Source: Euperipatoides rowelli (taxonomy: Eukaryota; Onychophora; Udeonychophora; Euonychophora; Peripatopsidae). From it: 19,307 nt of DNA. Position 1 is the first letter of the stretch; each line of letters begins with the position of its first letter. Below, piece by piece: positions 9,460 to 18,686 of this stretch. The notes beneath the pieces are model-generated. The model was not told the origin of the DNA, ran no database searches, and saw nothing but the letters and a program-made list of their open reading frames with translations. The position numbers were made by a program, and so were the translations under genes. The stretch lies in assembly GCA_003024985.2 (NCBI GenBank), contig PXIH01S0024143.1; one strand, written 5' to 3'.

Positions 9460-9741
9460 ATTTAAAAAAAAATAAAATAATAAATTTCCCGTTATCAACG
9501 AGAAATTCATTTTTTGAGATGTTAATGCATTAAATATTCAATAATTTAAATTACTAATTAGACTACTAGAGGTTCTTAAAGAGCCGGCCTACTGAATAAA
9601 AAACTCTTAGCAAGATGTTCTAAGCCAGGTCAAAGACCCGTTCCATAACCGTTACAGCTGGGAATCAAACCTGTGGTATTCACAGCATATGACCTTGTGT
9701 GAATAGCAGCCAGCATCGCTGCCGTCTGAACCACCAAGTCA
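9460..9741 (-). mobile_element. tRNA-derived SINE, minus strand, between 19-bp direct repeats
   Basis: On the minus strand the head reads TGGTTCAGACGGCAG (A-box-like), then GGTTTGATTCCC (B box, near 9662-9673), then a body toward 9480. GGACTTACTACGTTCTTTT occurs exactly at 9441-9459 and 9742-9760, bracketing the unit as a target-site duplication would. The 3' side in the element's sense is T-rich rather than A-rich, which is unusual. An alternative reading is two tandem SINE heads sharing a short flank. Confidence 0.6.
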
Positions 9742-9959
9742 GGACTTACTACGTTCTTTTGTTACCAAATTCTATCCCGTTTTGATAGCTTAAATTCCTG
9801 ATGATTTAAGGGGAATGGAAATTGAAAATTAATCATTATTGTCCATTTGTATATCTTTTTCATAAGGGAATAAATAAACAAATGTATAATTCGCCCAACT
9901 TTCATTTCTGGCATGACAAAAGCGTAAAATAATATCCAAAATATTCTAAAAATCAAGGA

Positions 9960-11020
9960 GAAGATACATCTTAATATTAAATTTACTCCAGAAGCTAGCT
10001 TTTAAATATTTTTCTTTGATTAGGTAGGCATCAATGCAATTTTTAAATTGATTAAATGAAGTGGACATTACAATTGGACTGGACAAAGCATTCCATGATA
10101 ACACCGTATGATTAGTAATAACATTCCTTCTCGTATTTATTCTAGTATGTTCTAACTGTATCTTAGAATTTATGACTTTTGTCATCATTTCTTTTAAGAA
10201 TTAAAACAATCTTTCATCATTGAAAAACATTAAATGTTTATATAAATAAATCAAGTCTCCCATATATTTTCTTTCCTTTGGGGTTGTGATCGGGGCTAAG
10301 TTGAGCAGTCCCTTTCATCATTGCCTGTTCTAAGCAATTTTTCTCAAGATATTTTTATATGTTAATTTAAATTTTAATTTATTGAAATTGTTTTTTTCTA
10401 ATAGGATTAATTAAGTTACTGATTTGGGTTGGTATTTACGAGTAATGTTAACTTTATAATCATCACACGTCAATTACAGTAAGCTATTTGTTGATTAATT
10501 AACTTCAAATAGAGTCAATTTATTTTTATATGGCAGCAATGTACCGATCCATCATGGACAAGGATTTTAATTCAAAAACATTTTTTTTTTAAGGTCATCG
10601 TAAAACATTTTCCAACCAAGGTTGGTCAGTAGAATTTAAAATAGAGTAAGTTACATTGCAATAATCAATAAATGTTTGGAAAAAGTATTTGTAAACAGTG
10701 ACATAAACATTTAAATGTAGTGTCAGAAATACTCCCCATACCAAATAGACTTGATAGTATAGTTTATTCTGATCGTGTTGTGAAGATGTGAGTCATGAGT
10801 CTATAACTATGTCTAGATCTTTATATTCATTTACTTGCCTTAACTGTGTACACCAATGTATAGGTCAGGTTTAACTACAGATGATGTGTCTAACACTATC
10901 AAATTGGTTTTATAGTTATTTATTATGAAACCATTATCAGTTATCCAAATCTCCATATCCCTTTGAAATTTTAGTAAATCATGGATATCATCAATTTTAG
11001 TATACAATTTAGTCAAGAAG
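9960..11020 (-). mobile_element. Decayed LINE reverse transcriptase, C-terminal half
   Basis: Read from 11020 downward, the minus strand shows the end of a non-LTR reverse transcriptase of the CR1/jockey-like kind. FQRDMEIWITDNGFIINNYK (about 10975-10915) is the usual block after the polymerase palm. YKDLDIVIDS (about 10825-10795) and FIDYCNVTYSILNS (about 10660-10620) follow. Near the end GDLIYLYKHL (about 10255-10225) and an open frame at 10188-9946 contain NHTVLSWNALSS and FNQFKNCIDAYL, the typical terminal motif. Several frameshifts and stops show it is dead, and the endonuclease and catalytic polymerase core are missing. It appears 5'-truncated near 11020, as most LINE copies are. Confidence 0.8.
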
Positions 11021-11297
11021 AAATGGAAAGAATTTGGGATAAAACTATTGTATTCTGAAAATTATTAATGAGGTATAGGTTATAATTTGAGTTTTATAAG
11101 AAATCTAAGATAATCTCTATGATCATTGTTTTTTTTTAATATGTATCTGGATTTCTTTATATTAGAAGTATTTATATAGTGAAATACTAATATAACTTGT
11201 ATATATTTTACTTTTCTTAATAAAATACCGTATTAAAAAAAAAATTACATTGTCTGTATACAAATAGTTCAGGCATTTGGTGCTCTAAAAGGCATCC

Positions 11298-11560
11298 ACC
11301 TTGAAAGTTTCGGAGGAGTTTTGATATTTTGACCCCTTTATCTTTTTTTGTGTGCTGATTACGAATTTCAACTTTGCCACCTCAAATTTTTCCGGGAATT
11401 TGTGTTACAAGCAAAAAACAAGAAAAAAATTACTTTCTTTCGGTTTATTGCTTGTAACATGAAAACGGTGCAAAAATAAAATAGAGAAAATTTTCTATAA
11501 TTTATGTATGTATGACTTTTCATTTCAGACGAATGGTTTAGGTGCAGATGTGCATTGAAA
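11298..11560 (+). pseudogene. 5' leader and first exon start of unidentified repeated gene, copy 1
   Basis: About 260 bp match, in inverted orientation, the segment 17190-17492 upstream of and into the minus-strand pseudogene. Agreement is about nine tenths over the first 175 bp and weaker afterwards. The shared sequence runs through a leader with a hairpin, then AACATGAAAACGGTGCA, then a splice-acceptor-like TTTCAG (11523-11528). It then enters an exon that reads NGLGADVH here and NGIGTDEH in the other copy. A stop follows at once (11555-11557) and homology fades, so this copy keeps only the 5' end. It may be a truncated mobile element or a gene duplicate. Confidence 0.65.
11404..11458. repeat. 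Conserved hairpin in leader, copy 1
   Basis: GTTACAAGCAA (11404-11414) pairs perfectly with TTGCTTGTAAC (11448-11458) across 33 bases. The same 11-bp arms are present in the second copy at 17331-17341 and 17376-17386, with a near-identical loop. Confidence 0.85.
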
Positions 11561-12256
11561 TTTAGCGCATTTTTGGCTTGTACCATAACATGGGTATGGG
11601 CACCTTGATTCATGCACATTGCACAACCTGCCTCTCATCCATGTTAAAGTTCTATTTTAATAAGTTTCCAGTGAAGAACAAACGTTATGGAAATATATTT
11701 CACATTGTCATAGGATAACATATACATAGTCATGTTAATAAATGTAACATTTAATTATTATACATATATTGCAAAATGATTTGTTATTATATTTAAGTGG
11801 ACAAAAACAATAATTTGTAGCGGGCTCCCAGGGGACGCCCTATGACCGGGGTGCGATCACAGAGGGCTCACCAGAGAGGCCAAAATCTTCTGCCTGAAAT
11901 AAAAGTTATAATAAGAGTTATGAGATTAACAACTGGATGGGGATTATAAAAATTAAAACATTGAACACCTTAGTTAGAACTTTCTGGATTTAATTATGGG
12001 TTATCAGATTATGCACAACTAAATATAATCGAACTAATAAGTGAATTTATAAACAAACTGGTTGAAAGTAATAGTCTTAGTGATTTAAGTCTATAGAACG
12101 ATTCTTCCAAACAACATAAAAATAACAGTCTGAGTGAATTAAGTCTTTAGAACAATAAGCTTGTAAACGGTAGCTACCTGGCTGATGTATATATGGTCGT
12201 CTAGTGGCATGCAAGGTTCCAGGCTCCGTCTTCGGTCACCCCTTCGACTGACCAGG
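11561..12256. other. Spacer with a GC-rich block and a diverged 54-bp-period repeat
   Basis: No gene was recognised. At 11818-11880 there is a notably GC-rich block starting TGTAGCGGGCTCCC, which could be an LTR start of another family. A 27-base unit occurs at 12073-12099 and 12127-12153 with 24 of 27 bases alike. A second GC-rich block ends at the N at 12257. A truncated LTR is possible, but I could not find its end or partner. Confidence 0.4.
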
Positions 12257-12257
12257 G

Positions 12258-12544
12258 ANATTAATCCCTTCTGTGGCAATATTAGCTTCTATGGCAAGGC
12301 AAAGCAGTCACAAGGCTAATCGTTTATTCATTCCATATTATTTTCTTTTAATAATATGTCTATAAATATTATATATTCTTCTATTGTTTTAGACATGCTT
12401 TATGGTTCATGTTCCACTTTTTTTTATTATTTTATTAGCAGCTGCATAACAATCAACACTTGGTAAATAAGGCATATCAATCTGATGTATACAGTATTCA
12501 ATAAATTAATTTGGTATACAATAAATTAATTTTTTCATTATGCA
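12258..12544 (-). mobile_element. Partial LTR copy, bounded by N on both sides
   Basis: This segment is more than nine tenths identical by eye to 13443-13726, most of the LTR of the Gypsy element below, in the same orientation. Both ends coincide with N characters (12257, 12545). The outer end differs from the other copy (ATTAATCCC against GATGTCCC). It could be a solo LTR, another insertion's LTR, or a short contig the scaffolder placed here. Confidence 0.75.
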
Positions 12545-12640
12545 NTATATATAATTAAATTCCTGACAATAAATAGAACATAAATATGTGTAATCATTTC
12601 ATTATTACACATATTTTTCATATTTTATACATAGGATTCT

Positions 12641-12709
12641 ATGAGTCGTAAAAATTACGACAGGCGATCGCTCATGTTAAAATTTTGTACGCGACCGCTC
12701 GAAAATTAA
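12641..12709 (-). mobile_element. piggyBac-like terminus, two tandem motif copies
   Basis: Reading the minus strand from TTAA (12680-12677) gives CATGAGCGATCGCCTGTCG, then TAATTTTTACGA. This is closely related to the terminus that starts at 7233 and includes the same inner palindrome. Twenty-nine bases further out a second TTAA (12709-12706) is followed by TTTTCGAGCGGTCGCG, the same core again. The orientation is inward relative to 7233, as expected for the opposite end of one element or of a related copy. No transposase was seen. Confidence 0.5.
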
Positions 12710-13442
12710 GCATTTGATGTTTTTTTGTTTTTTCAATTACTGTAACATAATCATATTACATATTACTTTTTTATATTGTGTTTTTAAAAATATGTTGATT
12801 ACAATAATATATTTTTAATGAATGGTAACTAAAATTTTAACCTTAATCATGGAGAAGCTTACTAGGGTTATTAGGAAAGCTTGACCTAAATTTCAACCTA
12901 ACCATAATATAGTTGATTCAATAATTACCAAATGATTATATTTTAGATATTTTTATTATTATTATTTTAACGTAAAAATAAATAAATTTATATTAATATA
13001 TTCAAATAATTTAGAATATAACAAAATTTAATGTTAATGTTAAAGTACTTTATATATGGTAAATGTATATTAATACATTATTCAATTACTTTGAATAAAA
13101 CAATAAAAGTTTATAGTTTTTAATGTTTTTGTATATGAATTAAAATAGAAAAATAAATAGAAGTATTGTATGTATTTTGTATGAGTCAGAGTATTTAGTA
13201 TTACTGTGTGGTAATATTATTTTCAGTCTGAGATGACTATCGTTCATTCTTTTTTTAACATTAATTTTTTGGGTTTATTTTTTGNTGTTAGAATTTTTTT
13301 TCTTTAAATAAAAAAAATATTGACAATAAATAGAACACAAAATACTATTTAAGTTTTTTTCTATCTGTTATAGATTTTGAAATATATAACAATGTATTAT
13401 TTGAAAATAGCCTACAGTATATACATGCTTATTATAGGGAGA
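12710..13442. other. AT-rich stretch without recognised gene
   Basis: Very AT-rich and without coding character. TGACAATAAATAGAACA occurs at about 12565-12581 and again at about 13320-13336, both shortly after N characters (12545, 13285). That hints at a repeated or re-placed contig edge. Confidence 0.5.
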
Positions 13443-13833
13443 TGTCCCTTCTGTGGCAATATTAGCTTCTATGGCACGGCAAGGCAGTCACAAGGCTAAT
13501 CGTTTATTCGGTTCCATATTATTTTCTTTTAATAATATTTCTATATATATTATATATTCTATTGTTTTAGACGTGCTTTATGGTTCACGTTCCACTCTTT
13601 TTTTATTCTTTTCTTAGGCAGCTGCATAACAATCAACACTTGGTAAATAAGGCATATCAATCTGATGCATACAGTATTCAATAAATTAAATTTGGTATAC
13701 AATAAATTAATTTTTTCGTTATGCATTAATTAATAGGTCTCTATAAGGGGTTCAATGCTGGCTATTTAAATTATTTAATTTCTATCTTTAATTATTTTGT
13801 TTAATTAACTCTTTGCTTCCTGGGCCTACTACA
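13443..13833 (-). mobile_element. Long terminal repeat of Ty3/Gypsy element (3' LTR)
   Basis: On the minus strand the LTR starts TGTAGTAGGCCC at 13833 and ends GGGACA at 13443, giving TG...CA boundaries and 391 bp. A polypurine tract abuts its start, which fixes it as the 3' LTR of a minus-strand element. A TATA-like run lies at 13542-13558 and an AATAAA signal at 13508-13503 (minus strand), in the order expected for promoter and polyadenylation signal. A partial relative lies at 12258-12544. No 5' LTR was found on the high-coordinate side. Confidence 0.75.
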
Positions 13834-13842
13834 TCTCCCCCC
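13834..13842 (-). promoter_or_regulatory. Polypurine tract of the Gypsy element
   Basis: The minus strand reads GGGGGGAGA directly before the LTR start TGTAG. This is the plus-strand primer site used in reverse transcription of LTR retroelements. Position and sequence support each other. Confidence 0.75.
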
Positions 13843-13850
13843 TGTCAACT

Positions 13851-13893
13851 GAGACAGGTTCCTGGTTGGTGGTTAAAACCAGGGAGCTGTCTC
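13851..13893. repeat. Stem-loop next to the polypurine tract
   Basis: GAGACAGGTTCCTGGTT (13851-13867) pairs with AACCAGGGAGCTGTCTC (13877-13893) at 15 of 17 positions, with a G-U possible at a sixteenth, around a 9-base loop. It sits 8 bp from the polypurine tract in the element's 3' non-coding part. Confidence 0.7.
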
Positions 13894-14184
13894 TGTTTTC
13901 TTGTCATGGATTGTCTGTGCCTTGGGATTTTTAGTTTACTAGCCTTTTGTACCTTTTAAGTGTTTTTCTTTGGTGCATGTCTATCTTTCTTTTGGCACGC
14001 TTTTATTTTATTCACCCTTTGTTTTTGTTTATGTTATTTCCCATGTCTTTACATCGCTTCCCCAACTTTATTTTTATTTGTGGGTGGATGTGTGTGTGTT
14101 GGGCTTCTTCCCTTTCATTGTATTTGTCTATATTGACAATGTTGTAAGTGCCCATTTTTTTTCCATCCTTGCCTGCTAGTTCAT

Positions 14185-14920
14185 ATACGAGGTCATTAAT
14201 TTTTTTGATTATTGTGCAGGGGCCTTCCCAATTATCATCTAGCCTTGCTAGATGATAATTGTCCTTTTTTCATGTTTGATAATATAGGTTTTATGACTTT
14301 TACTTTATCATCTACATTAAATGTTCTATATCTAGTTTTTTTATCATATCCTTGTTTTTGTTGCTGCTGTTTTTTTTGGGTGTGTTCTTTTACTATTTTA
14401 TATATATCTTCCATTTCTTTCTCTAGATTTTCAACTTGTTGTTCTAGACTTGCATTGTCTTTCTTTATTTCTATTTTTCAGGTGATGTCCCAGGGTAGTT
14501 TGATTTATCTTCCGAGGAACATTTTGATGGTGTGAAGCCCGTTGTTACATGTTTTGCTGTTCTTATTGCTAGGGTAAATTGTGGCAGGAGTCTGTCCCAT
14601 TCCCTGTGATCGTGTGAAGGCTTTTATCATGTTTTTATTGTTTTTTTGGTTCTTTCTGTCACGTCTGTTTGAGCATGGTACCTAGTAGTGTGGCTCGGTT
14701 TTACTTTCCATAATTTACATAGATCTTTATAAATCTTTGAAACAAATTGGGGACCATTATCTGATATTATATGGTCTGGTATTCCATAACTGCAAAACGT
14801 TTCTTTGATAAGTTTGGTAATGGTGGTGCTTTAGCTATTTCTCAGTGGGTAGATTTCCACCAATTTGGAGTAGTAGTCCACCATCACCAATATGAACTTA
14901 TTCTCGAATTTTGTCCCATC
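14185..14920 (-). pseudogene. Ty3/Gypsy integrase, decayed
   Basis: This is the C-terminal part of a Gypsy pol polyprotein: the integrase that inserts the element's cDNA into host DNA. The minus strand from 14920 reads KFILVMVDYYSK with the first catalytic Asp at 14878-14876. SDNGPQF follows with the second Asp at 14761-14759, then YHAQTDVTE with the catalytic Glu at 14656-14654, exactly 35 residues after the second Asp (D,D-35-E core). A block with LPQFTLAIRTAKHVTTGFTP lies at about 14600-14540. Near 14232-14215 WEGPCTI is the GPY/F-type module. It is dead: there is a stop at 14833-14831 inside the core and several later stops and frameshifts. Reverse transcriptase, RNase H and the integrase N-terminal zinc finger are absent upstream. 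A non-coding tail of about 340 bp separates it from the polypurine tract. Confidence 0.88.
14230..14260. repeat. Perfect 13-bp inverted repeat inside the integrase tail
   Basis: AATTATCATCTAG (14230-14242) and CTAGATGATAATT (14248-14260) are exact complements around a 5-base loop. One arm encodes LDDN of the integrase tail. The other looks like an inverted duplicate of it and coincides with a frame break and in-frame stops. Confidence 0.85.
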
Positions 14921-15272
14921 AATGTATGTAAAGGAAAACTCGAAAAGTAGACAACTAGAAAAAAGTAGATTATTTTATCGTAACAATGGGTTCATTGTCA
15001 TCTAGGCCACTTTGTTCAATGCCCTGTCTGCTTAGTTTCCACTTCATCACAATCCTCTTGCGTAGTTGAAAATTCCTTTTGACCCCAAGCAAAAAAAAAT
15101 GTAAGTTACTATTTTCTTAGCTGTAAAACTAAATTTTTACCTTTATATGAAAATAAAATATTAAAAAAGAAAGATTAAATAATTAGACAAAATCAATAAC
15201 ATATTTTTTTATTAGAAAAAAAATAAAGATATTTAACTAAGTAAATGTATGTAAAGAAAACTCGAAAAGTAG
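14921..15272. other. Junction between Gypsy remnant and pseudogene, with 29-30 bp direct repeats
   Basis: AATGTATGTAAAGGAAAACT... at 14921-14950 recurs at 15244-15272 with one base missing. The about 290 bp between them hold a minus-strand open stretch of about 38 codons (roughly 15080-14968) that includes MKWKLSRQGIEQSG and ends at a stop. The rest is AT-rich. I cannot tell whether the open stretch belongs to the pseudogene, to the Gypsy element or to neither. Confidence 0.55.
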
Positions 15273-17234
15273 AAAAAAAGTGTTGAACCGATCTTTCAGA
15301 CCACTCCCTGCCATGTGTGATCTATTGCTCCCATAAAAGATGAACAAATGAACCCCCTCCCAACCTTACAACATTTGCCAGATTGAGATCATGATGACAA
15401 GTGGAAAGAATATGTGCTTTGAGGTATGAGTGCTGGTCAAAGGTCACCAGACAGGTTTTCTGATATGATTTACACTTCTCTGCAGCAGACAACAAAGCTG
15501 TGTACAATGTATCATAATTCCTTGGAGGAGCATTAATGAAGGGCAAGCAAGCAACAAACATTTTTTGGAATGCATGATCTGTTGTAGCTTGCTCCATGAA
15601 CCTATTCCACCCTAGAATACCCGGTAGGTGTTCCCACTTTCTGTATAGTCACAGAGGTCTGAGACGGAAGAAGTAACATTTCTTGAGGATGGATGTATAT
15701 CATGAAGGTTCTTATATCTTGATTGCTTTGAAACCTACAACACTCATCTTCTCAAAATTTGTCAACTGGACAACAGCAAAACTTCCAATGACTAGTGCTG
15801 ATGGTAATTTTTTCACTTGAAGAATATTTTCATCTTGGGTAATCACATTTTTGGACTTATACAATGAATGTCACCCATTGCATGGAAAGTGTTGTATCCA
15901 TCCATAGTCTGAGTATTGAAATCTGCATTGTCATACATGAATTGAGAGAATTCTTTTTGGTCAATCAGTAATGGCTTCATAATTGCTGATACTTTTATAT
16001 AAGAAGAGCAAAATCCCAGTGATGACAACATGTCAATCAGATTCTGAGAAAAGCTGCCAAATCAACTTGCATTGGTGATAGAAATGATATTGGTCTCATA
16101 GCAGTAATCATGCCTTGTTCAAGTGCAATAGATTTTTTTTTTCTATTTAGCAATGTCTCCATGTTTTTGCTTCATAATTAATGTCTCCGTAAAAGCATGA
16201 CGAGTCTCAGGAATGAGGTCCAAAGTTCCTTCACAAAACCTGTCTGGTGGGGGTATTGCATTGTCTCATATGCCTGAGATCGAATATCTTCAACAAGCAC
16301 TGCTGCCGCTGTCTTAACAATATTACACTGTTCCACTTGTTCAGACAAAGATTTTTGCATATACAAGGAATCTGTCAGAATATTATAACCTGTATTTTTG
16401 AAAGATACAACCAATGATTTGTTCGTGATCAATGATATTAATATATCATCTCCTTACTTTTTGAGAAACTGAGCTTTGAGAGTCTTTTTATCAGGACGGT
16501 AGTCACCTTGAATGTGGTACATTAACAGATCCATAAAAATTGGTACTCTTCAGCATTATCCTTGATAAAATTAAAAATATGTTGCATACACTCTCAATTT
16601 CATTGGCACATGGACCACTTTTTCTCTTTTCAGCATGTGGCAGCTGGTACAGTATTTTCCATACACCTGTTGTGATACTGTTCATCTGCTGCTATCAAGT
16701 CAGAAACTGGATGAATTCATTGTATTATGCTGTAATCATCGCCATGGCTTTCAGTGAGACATAAACTTGTCTCTCACTGATGATTGTCAAACAATAAAAA
16801 ATAAATCATTTTTGTGCTTGTAAAAACACTGGTGTTAGCTCCAATCCACACAAAAAAAAATCAATTTTGAAAGAAAAGAAGCTACAGTTGATCATAGTTG
16901 TTGTTGAGTTGAACCCCTGTTTGAACCCTCCTCACATAGGCAGCTATTAACTTTTCATTAGTATACTGTTTTCGACACTTTTCATGGACCATAATCAATG
17001 TCTTTTTCCTCTAAAGAAGTCCCTTTCGATCCTTACTTTTGATACATGCCACATAAAATGTCTCCAAACCTGCTTGTTCATTTCTGTCAATGCACTTCCA
17101 TCCTCTAACAAACTTTCACAAATGAAACAATTAGACGTAACACACAGAGTTGTTTTCATCCGTGGAGCTTGAACCAAGTTCAACAGAGAAAAATTTAAAT
17201 AAATATAATGCTCATCTGTGCCTATACCATTCAT
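15273..17234 (-). pseudogene. Frameshifted remains of an unassigned, repeated invertebrate protein family
   Basis: Read downward from a splice-acceptor-like TTTCAG (ending 17235), the minus strand carries protein-like blocks in order, in different frames. These are a CFIC motif (about 17130) and VHEKCRKQYTNEK (about 16985-16945), together a possible C-C...H-C zinc site; AADEQYHNRC (about 16705-16675); GDYRPDKKTLKAQFLKK (about 16502-16452); EDIRSQAYETMQYPHQTGF (about 16302-16245); MLSSLGFCSSYIKVS; DNADFNTQTMDGYNTFHAMG (about 15935-15875); LVTFDQHSYLKA (about 15455-15420); VVRLGGGSFVHLLW; and MAGSGLKDRFN (about 15310-15278). From memory these recall large uncharacterised proteins found in many copies in invertebrate genomes; I know no assigned function. 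At least six frame breaks or stops show it is dead, and it is cut off at 15273 by the Gypsy remnant. Copy number suggests a mobile element, which is inference. Confidence 0.72.
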
Positions 17235-17492
17235 CTGAAACAAAAAATCATTTATAGATAAATTGTAGGAAATTTTCTCTACGTTATTTTTGTATATAGT
17301 AATTTTTCACAAAAAGTGCACCGTTTTCATGTTACAAGCAATAAACCTAAAAAAAGTAATTTATTTTCTTGTTTTTTGCTTGTAACTCAAATTCCCAGAA
17401 AAATTTGAGGTGGCAAAGTTGAAATTCGTAATCAGCACCCAAAAACACATAAAGGAGCCAAATATCAAAATTCCTCCAAAACTTTTCAGGTA
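17190..17492 (-). repeat. 5' leader of the unassigned gene, copy 2
   Basis: Inverted counterpart of 11298-11560. It contains the leader, the hairpin and a splice-acceptor-like TTTCAG at 17240-17235 (minus strand). It then runs into the exon that begins ATGAATGGTATAGGC, so homology crosses from non-coding into coding sequence. The non-coding part is better preserved between the two copies than the exon. Confidence 0.75.
17331..17386. repeat. Conserved hairpin in leader, copy 2
   Basis: GTTACAAGCAA (17331-17341) and TTGCTTGTAAC (17376-17386) are perfect complements. They match the copy 1 hairpin at 11404-11458 in both arms and most of the loop. Confidence 0.85.
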
Positions 17493-18686
17493 AAACTACC
17501 AGATGACTTACCCCCACTCAATCAGACGTATGAAAATCCTAAAAAAAAATGGGAGAAGGGGTATGTTCAACCATTGGTGATATTTCTCTTAATATGATAA
17601 CAATAAAAATATAACTTTTTGTGCACTAGATTTTTTTAAATATCTATTATTATGTTAGGTTCAAACATTACCAGACATTTTCACATTAGTGTAGGAAAGT
17701 ATTAAAGCTAATCGATTTTTTTTAAAAAAAAAAAAATTCTCCCTCACCCCCTTTTTTTATTATTATAAAAAGATAGACATGGCAGCTAAAATACTTATGT
17801 AAATTAGTTTGCCTACATTACCATCAAGGTGAAATGACATTTACTTTGTAAACGAGAATTGAATCCAACTGCAGTGATGTCATAGATCAGATTGCTTTGG
17901 AAGAATCTACTATAACATTAAAAAAAATAGAAAAAAAAATCAAACAACAAAAAAAAAAACAGCTAGTTCAAATATGCACTTGGGAACCATTAATCTAATC
18001 TCAACTTCTAATTTATGAGGGGGTTTACTATTATGTGTATATTAATGTTGGATTTTTAAATTTTACCTGTAAAAGAGATTTTTATGTTTTTCTCATTATC
18101 CTGTGGATTAAAGAGCTGGAGAGAATGAGATGGAAAAAAAAAAAAAGCGATGCAAATTATAAGTTCTCATGTGTTGTGATTTATATCAGCCATGAACTGA
18201 AAGTTCAACTTCATAAAAATTTACTAAAAATAAATTAAAAGACAGCTGAAATGAAGAGCTTGTAAATCAAAGACAGGTGTTTATTCAACTAAGAGAATAT
18301 TTTTTAATGGCTGATACACCAATAAAGATAAGGATTTTCATTCAAAATGCTACCCCCACCTTCAACAACCCCATTTTTGTAATGATTATGAGAAGTCATA
18401 TGCAAACGATTGAAAGTTAAACTTATTCAAATTATAATTTGGATAAAATATTATGCAAATAATTTTTGAAACAGAGGAAATCGTCTCCTTAGAGGTATAT
18501 TATTTAACAGGTAAAAAAAAAAGTAAACCCAATTAACTGCTAGATTAATCATTAGTGTCTGGAGAGCAAACATATCTGCATAGATTACTACCAAAACTAA
18601 ATGATTTGGCAGTTTTTTTTTTTTTATTATTTAAAGTCCTAACCTTTATCCCAATAGTGGTCCCTAACTCTTACAAAGTAATAAAT
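17493..18686. other. AT-rich stretch without recognised gene
   Basis: No coding frame with family character on either strand. There are many A and T runs (17720-17737, 17944-17960, 18134-18146, 18614-18627). The 67-codon plus-strand frame at 18035-18238 is low-complexity and unsupported. Confidence 0.55.

Noticed and set aside
12190-12256. GC-rich, tRNA-like segment before the N
   Set aside because: TCTAGTGGC resembles part of an A box, but no B box or cloverleaf pairing was found.
13947-14535. Three overlapping plus-strand frames rich in Phe, Leu and Ser that look membrane-like
   Set aside because: They are the antisense of the A-rich 3' non-coding part and the integrase tail of the minus-strand Gypsy element. 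T-rich antisense naturally reads as hydrophobic residues.
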